Source: Anabaena sp. UHCC 0204
GTDB lineage: Bacteria; Cyanobacteriota; Cyanobacteriia; Cyanobacteriales; Nostocaceae
DNA length: 64,000 nucleotides
Reading direction: 5' to 3'
Assembly: GCF_009711975.1 (NCBI RefSeq)
Contig: NZ_VIKW01000023.1
Span: 1-64,000, forward strand
Part shown: in pieces, positions 52,687 to 60,138 of the stretch
Layout of the letters: each line of letters opens with the position of its first letter
How positions within the stretch are numbered: position 1 is the stretch's first letter
The notes under the pieces: model-generated
Databases searched by the model: none
What the model was told of the DNA's origin: nothing
Seen by the model: only the letters and a program-made list of their open reading frames with translations
Translations under genes and position numbers: made by a program

Positions 52687-53538
52687 CTACAGAGTCCACG
52701 CAGCACCACACACAACACGAAAACCGCTACCGTAGGTGACGAAGCCCGCACGATTGCTATCGCGAGACGCAGAACGGCAATACTCAGGATTGTTGTACCA
52801 AGAACCACCACGCAGCAACTTTTCATCATCGCTTTGACTAGTCCGAACACTACCATCTATAAGTGCATCTTTATAACTACCATGCCAACCATCTTGACAC
52901 CATTCCCAAACATTGCCGTGCATATCATATAAACCAAAGGCATTAGCAGGAAAACTACCGACATTTGTGGTTTCTTCTCTATAAATTCCTTTTGGTCCAT
53001 CTCCATAAGAACCTGACCATTTATATTCTTCCTTATCTGTACCATCATAGTTAGCTAAATCTGTTGTAATTGTCTCCCCAAAATGAAATGGTGTCGTAGT
53101 TCCCGCTCGGCCAGCATATTCCCATTCCGCTTCACTGGGTAGCCTATAGGGTCTTTGAGTATGATTTGCTAATCTAGCACAAAACTCCACTGCATCATGC
53201 CAAGAAACCGATTCTACCGGGCGTTGGTTGGTGAGCGAAGTCGAACCATCACCTTTAAACCTAGATGGGTCTAATTTCAGTTCTTGGTTAACTTGGGGTA
53301 ATTGAGCTACCGCTTGCCATTGTGCTTGGGTAATGGGATATTTGCCCATAGCAAAGGGTTTGATGGTAACTTCGTGTTGAGGTCTTTCTCTGCTGCTACT
53401 TTCCTTTTCTATTTCCGGTGAACCCATGATGAAAGTTCCTCCAGGAATTAGCACCATTTCTAGTGTGATGTTATTTCCTAAATCTTCTATATAGTAATAG
53501 GCTGTTTTTTTATGACGATTAATAATAGTTTTTGGCAT
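52687..53538 (-). CDS. FGE-sulfatase domain protein, short copy with variable C-terminus
   Basis: A 283-residue protein consisting mostly of one formylglycine-generating-enzyme (SUMF1/C-type-lectin-like) domain: GGTFIMGSPE, MGKYPITQAQW, PVESVSWHDAVEFCARL, YRLPSEAEWEYAGRAG, MHGNVWEWCQDG and LLRGGSW, ending GFRVVCGAAWTL. It closely matches the C-terminal half of the 53863-55563 product and looks like a tandem duplicate that lost the N-terminal helical region. The start codon lies 9 bp from a repeat-family-3 element, with no clear ribosome-binding site. Its last part carries a DGR-like variable segment. In such systems this domain probably binds ligands rather than modifying sulfatases. Confidence 0.85.
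   Translation of the reverse strand: MPKTIINRHKKTAYYYIEDLGNNITLEMVLIPGGTFIMGSPEIEKESSSRERPQHEVTIKPFAMGKYPITQAQWQAVAQLPQVNQELKLDPSRFKGDGSTSLTNQRPVESVSWHDAVEFCARLANHTQRPYRLPSEAEWEYAGRAGTTTPFHFGETITTDLANYDGTDKEEYKWSGSYGDGPKGIYREETTNVGSFPANAFGLYDMHGNVWEWCQDGWHGSYKDALIDGSVRTSQSDDEKLLRGGSWYNNPEYCRSASRDSNRAGFVTYGSGFRVVCGAAWTL
52726..52803 (-). other. Variable repeat of a diversity-generating retroelement (copy 1)
   Basis: These 26 codons from the serine of GGSW to the residue before GFRVVC differ from the matching codons of the second FGE gene (53902-53979) at 25 base positions, 21 of them codon positions 1 or 2, with no gap. Immediately downstream 39 bp to the stop are identical. Reconstructing A at every differing site gives WNNNPENCRSAYRNNNN, the AAY-rich template form known for DGR targets. 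No reverse transcriptase or template repeat is in the window. Confidence 0.8.
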
Positions 53539-53546
53539 CGTTATTT

Positions 53547-53806
53547 GTCTGAATCAGGATGTCCAAGATTAAAGGATTTACAGGATAATTTATTTTATGT
53601 TTACTCCTTAAATTACACTCATCAAGGCAATCATTTTAATATATAAAACATTACAGATAGGAGATAAACTTTTATAATATCAACAAAAACCTAGATGTGA
53701 GGATTATTGAGAATTGTTAGTCATTTTTGGATTACCATAAAAACCCATAATCTCAATCATCAACCCATCCTGTAAATCCTTAAATCCTGGTTATCCTGAT
53801 TCAGAC
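53547..53806. mobile_element. MITE family 3 between the two FGE genes
   Basis: GTCTGAATCAGGATGTCCAA and ATTAAAGGATTTACAGGAT form the left arm; CATCCTGTAAATCCTTAAAT and CCTGGTTATCCTGATTCAGAC-like sequence form the inverted right arm (ending TCAGAC). About 175 bp of AT-rich DNA lies between. It separates the duplicated FGE genes and supplies the leader of the short copy. Confidence 0.7.
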
Positions 53807-53862
53807 TATCCCAAGGGTAAAGGAAAGAAGGGTAAAGGGCAAAAGGGCAAGAGTATAAAGGG

Positions 53863-55563
53863 CTACAGAGTCCACGCAGCACCACACACAACACGAAAAC
53901 CGTAAGCGTAGTAGCCGAAGCCCGCATCATCGTAGAGGCGATACGCAGAACGACAAAGTACAGGATGGTAGAGCCACGAACCACCACGCAGCAATCGCCC
54001 ATTGCTGCTTTGACTTGACCAAGCATGACCATCTATAGGTGCATCTTCATAGCTATCATGCCAACCATCTTCACACCATTCTCTAACATTACCGTGCATA
54101 TCATATAACCCAAATTCATTAGCTACTTTAAAATATCCTACTTCGGTGGTTTCTTGTCTATAAACTCCTTTTGGTCCATCTCCATAAGAACCTAACCACT
54201 TGTATTCTTTGTTATCTGTACCTCTATAATTAGCTAAATCTGTGGTAATTGTCTCCCCAAAATGAAATGGTGTTTTAGTTCCCGCTCGACAAGCATATTC
54301 CCATTCCGCTTCACTGGGCAGTCTGTAGGGTCTTTGAGTATGATTTGATAATCTAGTGCAAAACTCCACCGCATCATGCCAAGAAACCGATTCTACCGGG
54401 TGATTTGCTCCTTTAAACCTAGATGGGTCTAATTTCAGTTCTTGGTTGACTTGAGGTAATTGAGCTACCGCTTGCCATTGTGCCTGGGTAATGGGATATT
54501 TGCCCATAGCAAAGGGTTTGATGGTGACTTCGTGTTGAGGTCTTTCTCTGCTGCTACTTTTCTCTTCTGTTTCTGGTGAACCCATGATAAAAGTTCCTCC
54601 AGGAATTGCCACCATTTCTAGTGTGATGTTATTTCCTAATTCTTCTATATATTGCTGTGCTTGTTTTGGTTTTTTATTAATACTCGTTTCTGTTTTTTGT
54701 TTCGGCCATCCTGATTTTTTCAACTCAATAGTAGCAAATTCAAAATCAAAAGGTTGTAATTTGATGGTTGTATCATCATCTTCAATGGTAATAGTCGCAA
54801 ATTCAAATTCAAATTCCAAAACTTTGATTTCTGGAAACCCGATAATTTTAGGAATATTAGGAGTATTAATAGTCTGAGCTAACATTTGTTCTGCACTACT
54901 TAATACCTCTGCACTAACTAACTGAGGATTTCTTAAAGATTGCTGTACCAACTTGGCATAATTTAATAAATCTGTTTCTTGTGCTAACTGAGGTGATAAC
55001 TCATCTGTCAACCGCGCTAACCTAGCTAATTCTGCTCTCACACCTGAATTACTAGAAATTTCACTATTCAAACCACTCCTGGTTTCTAGAAACTTTTGGA
55101 TAATTTCATTAGCTGCTTTTTTACACTCTTCTTCACCTAAATACACCATAGCTGCCCATCTTTGTGCTTCTAATTCCTGTTGTCTTCTTCCAGGATTTAA
55201 GCGACTTAAATAACTAACATAGCTAATTAAAACCTGTGCGACTTGCTGCATATTTTTGGGATATTTTTCCCTCATTCCTGCTAACAAATATGCTCTAATA
55301 TGGGTATCCATTGCATAAAGTTCATAACCTACTTGACTACACAAATCAGATAATAATAAATCAACTTCTGCTACCCAAGGAACTTGTTCACCACGTAAAA
55401 ATTGATTACGTAAATAATTAACTAATTCTGGAGTTAATACCAAAGGTAAAGCCGCATGATAAGCTAATAACAAATGAGGTTCACCAAACCGCCAAACAAA
55501 CCTCTCTACTGCTTGTTTTGCCTGTTCTTGTAATTCCTGTTTATTTTCTGGTTCATCTGTCAT
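53863..55563 (-). CDS. FGE-sulfatase domain protein with N-terminal helical region and variable C-terminus
   Basis: A 566-residue protein. The first 230 residues are helical (AVERFVWRFGEPHLLLAYHA; VPWVAEVDLLLSDLCSQVGY), followed by a beta-rich linker with repeated FEFEFATITI/FDFEFATIEL strands (about 245-285) and an FGE/C-type-lectin-like domain (about 315-566) with GGTFIMGSPE, YRLPSEAEWEYACRAG, MHGNVREWCEDG and LLRGGSW, ending GFRVVCGAAWTL. The gene follows the vWA gene by 8 bp and is in its operon. The C-terminus contains a DGR-type variable segment. It is probably the ligand-recognition subunit of the conflict system (inference). Confidence 0.85.
   Translation of the reverse strand: MTDEPENKQELQEQAKQAVERFVWRFGEPHLLLAYHAALPLVLTPELVNYLRNQFLRGEQVPWVAEVDLLLSDLCSQVGYELYAMDTHIRAYLLAGMREKYPKNMQQVAQVLISYVSYLSRLNPGRRQQELEAQRWAAMVYLGEEECKKAANEIIQKFLETRSGLNSEISSNSGVRAELARLARLTDELSPQLAQETDLLNYAKLVQQSLRNPQLVSAEVLSSAEQMLAQTINTPNIPKIIGFPEIKVLEFEFEFATITIEDDDTTIKLQPFDFEFATIELKKSGWPKQKTETSINKKPKQAQQYIEELGNNITLEMVAIPGGTFIMGSPETEEKSSSRERPQHEVTIKPFAMGKYPITQAQWQAVAQLPQVNQELKLDPSRFKGANHPVESVSWHDAVEFCTRLSNHTQRPYRLPSEAEWEYACRAGTKTPFHFGETITTDLANYRGTDNKEYKWLGSYGDGPKGVYRQETTEVGYFKVANEFGLYDMHGNVREWCEDGWHDSYEDAPIDGHAWSSQSSNGRLLRGGSWLYHPVLCRSAYRLYDDAGFGYYAYGFRVVCGAAWTL
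53902..53979 (-). other. Variable repeat of a diversity-generating retroelement (copy 2)
   Basis: Partner of the 52726-52803 segment. Of the 25 sites that differ between copies, 16 have A in one of the two, consistent with adenine-directed mutagenesis of a shared template. Codon pairs such as TAC/CTC, AAC/TAC, AAT/CAT and AGC/TAC are what mutated AAY codons become. The flanking codons for RGG upstream, and GFRVVCGAAWTL plus the start of the 3' untranslated region downstream, are the same in both genes. Confidence 0.8.
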
Positions 55564-55571
55564 ATTAAAGT

Positions 55572-56654
55572 TTAATAAAATTGTTTTAAAGTTTGTCCCC
55601 GCAAAATATCAATAGCATTGCTCAAACCATTATTATCCATTTGGTACATAGGAATCAAATTAGCAATAATTTCGGCTGAACTCCCAAACCAACGTTCTTC
55701 AGACATAGGATTTAACCATGCTATTAAATAAGTGTATCTTTGTAACTTAAATATAAATCTCGAAGTCGCTCTAATTCTATTTAATATCCGATAACCTCTA
55801 GCAGCACCAGCATCACTAACAATTAAAATGCTGGTTTCATTATCACAGGTTTTTAATACTTCATCTAATGCAATTGGTTCTGTTAAATAAATATCTTTGT
55901 AAACACTATTAACGGGGACATTTTGAAAATAAAAAACCTGGACATTTTCAGAGGGAATAGAACTTTCATAAACTGCTGTTTCGACTAAATCCCGACTGAA
56001 GCGATGAAAGGGAGTCATTGAGCCATTTTGGTCAATTAACAGCAATAAATGGGCATTATTTCGTTCTCGTCTGCGATAAACTGGAGCTATGTAAAATCCT
56101 TGATAAGTAGCTTTTTGAATAGTAGCATTAATATCTAAAATATCCAATGTACCATCAGCCACAAGACGACGGAGATATCGCCAACCATAAACCATTGAAC
56201 GCCGAGAAAGGGGATAATAGGTTTGTAATGTAAAATTATCCTCCATTTCCATTGGCATAAAAGGAGCGCGAACTGGTAGAGATTCTAGTTTTGGTTCTGG
56301 TTTTGGTTCTGGAGGTTTATCTAGTGGTGATGTTGTATTTTCTGGAGTTTCTTTTTTGTGTTGTGATAGAGTTTCAGGTGTTATTTCTTTTTGAGGTTTT
56401 ATTTCTGTGTCAGACTGTTTTGATGTTGCAATATTTTGTAAAGATTCCCAGATATCATCAAATAAATTTTGTTGAGAAATAGAATGACACCATAAAATTT
56501 TTAATGTCTCTCCTAATTCTTGTGAATTTTTCCCAAATCCTCCCAAAACGGCTTTTTCTGCTGCTAAAAATTCGCCTACACCAAGCTGAAAACCATTTTG
56601 GCGTAAACGCATAAAAACACGAATCATCAAGTCCTGGGGGTTAAATTCACTCAT
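55572..56654 (-). CDS. vWA (CoxE-like) domain protein of a MoxR-vWA system
   Basis: The 360-residue protein has a helical N-terminus (about 1-90), a Pro/Glu/Lys-rich linker (about 95-140) and a vWA domain from about 200: LLLLIDQNGSMTPFHRF, a degenerate MIDAS (D-x-N-G-S for D-x-S-x-S), VYFFQNVPVN-like strand (VQVFYFQNVPVN) and SILIVSDAGAARG. Proteins of this type are partners of MoxR AAA ATPases, which remodel vWA-bound substrates. It overlaps the MoxR gene by 4 bp (ATGA) and precedes the FGE gene by 8 bp. Confidence 0.85.
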   Translation of the reverse strand: MSEFNPQDLMIRVFMRLRQNGFQLGVGEFLAAEKAVLGGFGKNSQELGETLKILWCHSISQQNLFDDIWESLQNIATSKQSDTEIKPQKEITPETLSQHKKETPENTTSPLDKPPEPKPEPKLESLPVRAPFMPMEMEDNFTLQTYYPLSRRSMVYGWRYLRRLVADGTLDILDINATIQKATYQGFYIAPVYRRRERNNAHLLLLIDQNGSMTPFHRFSRDLVETAVYESSIPSENVQVFYFQNVPVNSVYKDIYLTEPIALDEVLKTCDNETSILIVSDAGAARGYRILNRIRATSRFIFKLQRYTYLIAWLNPMSEERWFGSSAEIIANLIPMYQMDNNGLSNAIDILRGQTLKQFY

Positions 56655-57628
56655 GAGGTTTGAGGAGAGTTATCAGCAGCTTTAGTATATTTTTTCCAAT
56701 CCTGTTGTAGTTTAAATAATAATTCAGGATAGGGAAGTAATTCATCTGTCTCTAGTTTGGTTGCATCGTAAGGTTGTGATTCAAAGGTATGAAGTGCTTT
56801 TAACCAATCAATAAATTCGCTAGTTCCTGGTTTTTTAAACAATCCACCTTGATTCCAAATAGTTAAAAATCTGGCAATAGCGTTTGTAATTAAATCAGAT
56901 GGGGGAAGTTCTTCTTTTTCAATTTCGTGATGTTTTGTAATAATTTCCTGCAATAAAGCCACATCATTAGGAAACTCGATATAATGATATAAACAACGGC
57001 GTAAAAATGGCGCAGGTAAGTTACCTTTTTCTTTATTGCTGGTAATAATCACAATGGGTTTTTCTACTGCTGTGACTTTTTCCCCGGTTTCTTTAACAAT
57101 AAACTCCCAAGGTTCATCTAACACTGTGAGTAAATCATTAGGAAAATCTAAATCAGCTTTATCAATTTCATCAATTAAAACCACTGCTGGAGTACCTTGA
57201 GGCATTTTAAAAGCTTTTCCTAATGCTCCAAATGTCCGATAATCTTGAGGGTTTGTCGGATTACGTTTTTGTTCGTTTTCATTTTCTTTTGTTGTGACTA
57301 TATTTAATTGCTTAGTTTGTACATCATGGAGTCGTAAAATAGCATCATATTCATAAAGTCCATCCTGAGCTTTTGTTGTAGAACGCACATCCCAACGATA
57401 CAAAGGTAATCCTAATTCATAAGCAATTGCTGAAGCAAGACGAGTTTTACCACAACCTGCATCTCCTTCTAATAATAATGGTCTTCTGAGGTAGATTGCT
57501 AAATTAACAGCTTTTTTTAAAGGTTCGGAGACTACATAAGGTTCGGGTTTTTGTGGTGAATCTTCGTGAGATTCTTGGGGACGAATTTCGGGTTTGTTGG
57601 TGAATGTCAGACGGTTAGTTTTGCTCAT
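56651..57628 (-). CDS. MoxR-family AAA+ ATPase
   Basis: A 325-residue AAA+ ATPase. Walker A is LLLEGDAGCGKTRLASAIAY (about residue 51), Walker B AVVLIDEIDKADLDFPNDLL (about 148), sensor 1 IVIITSNKEK and the arginine finger region LPAPFLRRCLYHYIEFP, followed by the helical lid. MoxR proteins act as chaperone-like remodelers together with vWA proteins, here the next gene. It overlaps both neighbours (14 bp with the STAND-like gene, 4 bp with the vWA gene), so translation is coupled. Confidence 0.9.
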   Translation of the reverse strand: MSKTNRLTFTNKPEIRPQESHEDSPQKPEPYVVSEPLKKAVNLAIYLRRPLLLEGDAGCGKTRLASAIAYELGLPLYRWDVRSTTKAQDGLYEYDAILRLHDVQTKQLNIVTTKENENEQKRNPTNPQDYRTFGALGKAFKMPQGTPAVVLIDEIDKADLDFPNDLLTVLDEPWEFIVKETGEKVTAVEKPIVIITSNKEKGNLPAPFLRRCLYHYIEFPNDVALLQEIITKHHEIEKEELPPSDLITNAIARFLTIWNQGGLFKKPGTSEFIDWLKALHTFESQPYDATKLETDELLPYPELLFKLQQDWKKYTKAADNSPQTS

Positions 57629-58646
57629 GAAAATATTCCTTTAATTTTGTATAAACACTTTCTGGAGTTCCTTCACTTTCTTCATGAATGTTCTTAGCTT
57701 CTTTGTGAATTTCATCACAATTTTGAATATTTGCAAAACAAGGAAATAATTTATAATGTAATATCAACCAATTGCTAATATCTTCAATTGTCCAATTATG
57801 CAAAGGTATTTCAATCATTTTATCATGATTTAAAGTCACTTCTTGGCAAAAATTAGATGAGTTTATCAAGAACTGACTTTCTGCAATCAAGGCAAATATT
57901 AATCTATTTCTTCTTTGCTGGAATAAAAACTTCTTATTGCTGATTAAAGATTTCCAAAATTTTTCTATAAACCAGGTTATAAATTCTTCTTTATCCTCTA
58001 GTCTATTGATACTTTTTATCTCAAAAAATATAGTATCTCCTAGTGATAAAGATGAGCATATTTTTTCATATATTTTGCTCAGTAATATATCTTCATCTTC
58101 ATTTTCATCTTTCTCTAACTCAGAAGTTATTGTAATTCCTAGCCATGCTGAAATTGCATTAATAAAACCAGCTTTATTAGGTTGATAAGTTGTCGAACTA
58201 AAATTTATTGTCCGTCGAGGACAAGTTCCTATTTGATTACTTATAATGACATCAATAAATTCTTCAATACAGTATTTACCTAATTGTTTTTTACTTTTGT
58301 GGAGAAATAAAAGAATAGCACCACCTTCTTTTTCATATTGCTTTTTAAGTGATTCAGCAATTTCTCTTGCTTTGTTAAAGTCTATTTTTTGTAAAGCCTT
58401 TTCTAATTGATTTTCGATATTATTTTTGTTGGATGTACTTTTATCAATATTTGAAATATTTAAAATTTGAGATTCTAAATCTTCAATTTTTTTTAAAATG
58501 TCTTCTGCTTGTCTATCTAACTTGACTTTATCTATATCAGCTAAAACTTTTCCTTGTTGACGTAAAACAGCATTAAGTTCTTCTGTTTTCTGTTCTAAAA
58601 GTCCTTTATAATACTTACATCTAGTTTGACCTGGCTCGATTTCCAT
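57615..58646 (-). CDS. EAD-like adaptor plus inactive-STAND-like domain protein
   Basis: A 343-residue protein. Residues about 10-60 (KYYKGLLEQKTEELNAVLRQ, DIDKVKLDRQAEDILKKIED) are nearly identical to the C-terminus of the adjacent protease. The rest, from GGAILLFLHKSKKQLGKYC and PRRTINFSSTTYQPNKAGF to LFALIAESQFL-like strands, has the order of a STAND NTPase but no Walker A glycine-lysine loop, resembling the 'inactive STAND' (iSTAND) domain of conflict systems. It may transmit a signal to the protease by homotypic contact of the shared segment. The domain call is from recollection of the family, so moderate. Confidence 0.65.
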   Translation of the reverse strand: MEIEPGQTRCKYYKGLLEQKTEELNAVLRQQGKVLADIDKVKLDRQAEDILKKIEDLESQILNISNIDKSTSNKNNIENQLEKALQKIDFNKAREIAESLKKQYEKEGGAILLFLHKSKKQLGKYCIEEFIDVIISNQIGTCPRRTINFSSTTYQPNKAGFINAISAWLGITITSELEKDENEDEDILLSKIYEKICSSLSLGDTIFFEIKSINRLEDKEEFITWFIEKFWKSLISNKKFLFQQRRNRLIFALIAESQFLINSSNFCQEVTLNHDKMIEIPLHNWTIEDISNWLILHYKLFPCFANIQNCDEIHKEAKNIHEESEGTPESVYTKLKEYFHEQN

Positions 58647-58670
58647 AGCTAATTATAAAGTTATAAATAG

Positions 58671-59513
58671 TTAATTTATCTTGGATTCTAAATCTTCAAT
58701 TTCTTTTAAAATGTCTTCTGCTTGTCTATCTAACCTGACTTTATCTATATCAGCTAAAACTTTTCCTTGTTGACGCAAAACAGCATCAAGTTCTTCTGTT
58801 TTCTGTTCTAAAAGTCCTTCATAATACTTGCGTCTTGGATTTGGTTTACTGATAATAGGAGTATGAGTAACTGTTGGAGTAGATTCCTGTAAAACATCCC
58901 AATTTTCAACCAACACAGTTGCAGGAGTCATAAATACTGCTCTAGCACCTTCTCCGTTATCTACAGCCACTACCATTCCTACCACTGCTTTTAGTGATTT
59001 ATCCCAAACAGCAGAACCACTATATCCAGGCTTAACTAAAAAACCATCTCCAGCGTGCATTTGTATTACTTTGATACCGTCTTCTCTAACTATAAAACCA
59101 GATGACCAGCGACCGTTTTTGTATCCGTCAGGAAAACCAAAGGTTTCAAATTCATGGTTGTTTAAATCTAAGGTGGAAATGAGTTTAACAGGATTTGTCT
59201 CTGTTGGTGGAATATCCTCTAATTGGAGTCCAGCAATATCTTCTCCTTTTTTACCTGTTAAACCTTGCCAAAATACAACTTTGGCTGTTACTTTTTCTCC
59301 AGGTGCAATTAGGGGAAAATCAAGTTCTATAATTCCATCTGGTTCTTTTTGCGTGTCTGGGGGAATACCCAAAGCGGCTGTAACCACATGAGCGCAAGTA
59401 AGAAGATGGTGCTTGCTTACCAAAAAACCAGCACCAACAATAGTTTGACTGTCTTTATAGTAAATGCGAGCGATCGCACTTTTCAAAATTTCTATATGAT
59501 TTTCATTTGTCAT
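58671..59513 (-). CDS. Trypsin-like serine protease with C-terminal adaptor segment
   Basis: A 280-residue protease from ATG 59513. The trypsin-fold triad is visible: His in HHLLTCAHVVTAA (about residue 42), Asp in GEDIAGLQL (about 93) and Ser in PGYSGSAVWD (about 165). No signal peptide is present, so it should be cytosolic, unlike Deg/HtrA enzymes. The last 55 residues (RKYYEGLLEQKTEELDAVLR onward) match the N-terminus of the next protein almost exactly, as an effector-associated domain would. The effector is probably this protease, switched on by the NTPase components. Confidence 0.85.
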   Translation of the reverse strand: MTNENHIEILKSAIARIYYKDSQTIVGAGFLVSKHHLLTCAHVVTAALGIPPDTQKEPDGIIELDFPLIAPGEKVTAKVVFWQGLTGKKGEDIAGLQLEDIPPTETNPVKLISTLDLNNHEFETFGFPDGYKNGRWSSGFIVREDGIKVIQMHAGDGFLVKPGYSGSAVWDKSLKAVVGMVVAVDNGEGARAVFMTPATVLVENWDVLQESTPTVTHTPIISKPNPRRKYYEGLLEQKTEELDAVLRQQGKVLADIDKVRLDRQAEDILKEIEDLESKIN

Positions 59514-59527
59514 AATACCTATCAAAA

Positions 59528-59857
59528 CTATTCTTTACTCCATTTCACCGTAATTTCAAAATTAACTTCCCCACCCACAGAAGTTAGAATTACTCCTGCT
59601 TCAGTAGAAAGTTTGACACCAAACTTCACTTCCATTTCTTGAGTGTTTAAATCTTTGAATTGATTAGCAATAGTAGTAACTACTGGTTTAATCTGCTTGA
59701 TAGCTTCTTCAAAAGTCTGTTTAGCTTCTGTAACTATTCCAGGAGGTAGGTTTGCAGCCCTCTCCGCTCCTTGTTCTTGTCGTTTTTTTGGTGCTTCAAC
59801 TTCCACTAAAATCGCACCACCGTCTAGGGTAAAATTAACTAGTTGTTTTTCTGCCAT
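59528..59857 (-). CDS. Trypco1-like protein (trypsin-co-occurring domain, CU044_2847-type)
   Basis: A 109-residue protein from ATG 59857 (MAEKQLVNFTLDGGAILVEV). It has a beta-strand start, an acidic-helical centre (EAKQTFEEAIKQIKPVVTTI) and a C-terminal beta part, MEVKFGVKLSTEAGVILTSV then FEITVKWS. The order matches the CU044_2847/Trypco1 domain, which is regularly encoded next to trypsin-like effectors in conflict systems. It lies 14 bp upstream of the protease, first in the operon. The frame is open to 59908 but those codons have no family match. Function unknown; perhaps a protease regulator or recognition element. Confidence 0.75.
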   Translation of the reverse strand: MAEKQLVNFTLDGGAILVEVEAPKKRQEQGAERAANLPPGIVTEAKQTFEEAIKQIKPVVTTIANQFKDLNTQEMEVKFGVKLSTEAGVILTSVGGEVNFEITVKWSKE

Positions 59858-59995
59858 ATCACACCGTTTTATTGAATATCTGCTATTAATTAGGCTATGC
59901 AACGTCAAATATACAACATTGCCAGCATATTTGTACAGCAGAAAATAGCACTAAAGACAGTTGTCATATAGCTAAAGGTAGAATTACCCAAACCT

Positions 59996-60138
59996 AATCA
60001 CTTTATGAGTGAAAAACTCCTCAAAAGCCAGTTTAATGACCTTGAAGAGCCAGATAATGCTATTTATGTGGATATTTCCCAACCGATTGAAGTGATTGTA
60101 GATCAGGTTAGACAGACTTTGGGAATTTAGCTGAGTTG
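59996..60138 (+). repeat. Right 143-bp direct repeat (gntK 3' end remnant)
   Basis: Copy of gntK codons from FMSEKLL to the stop plus 8 bp, with three substitutions relative to 52324-52466. It has no upstream gntK sequence; DNA to its left is island DNA. It ends 1 bp inside or just after the fructokinase stop region (60127 onward), so the ancestral order was probably gntK directly followed by the convergent fructokinase gene. Confidence 0.92.

Noticed and set aside
53863-55563. FGE proteins as true sulfatase-activating enzymes
   Set aside because: No sulfatase gene is near, and the C-terminal region is hypervariable between copies, which fits binding rather than catalysis; the fold name is retained only as a domain label.
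52467-59995. Search for an integrase, reverse transcriptase or template repeat in the island
   Set aside because: All frames in the island are explained by the seven genes and repeats; none encodes a recombinase or reverse transcriptase, and no A-rich template copy of the variable repeat is present.
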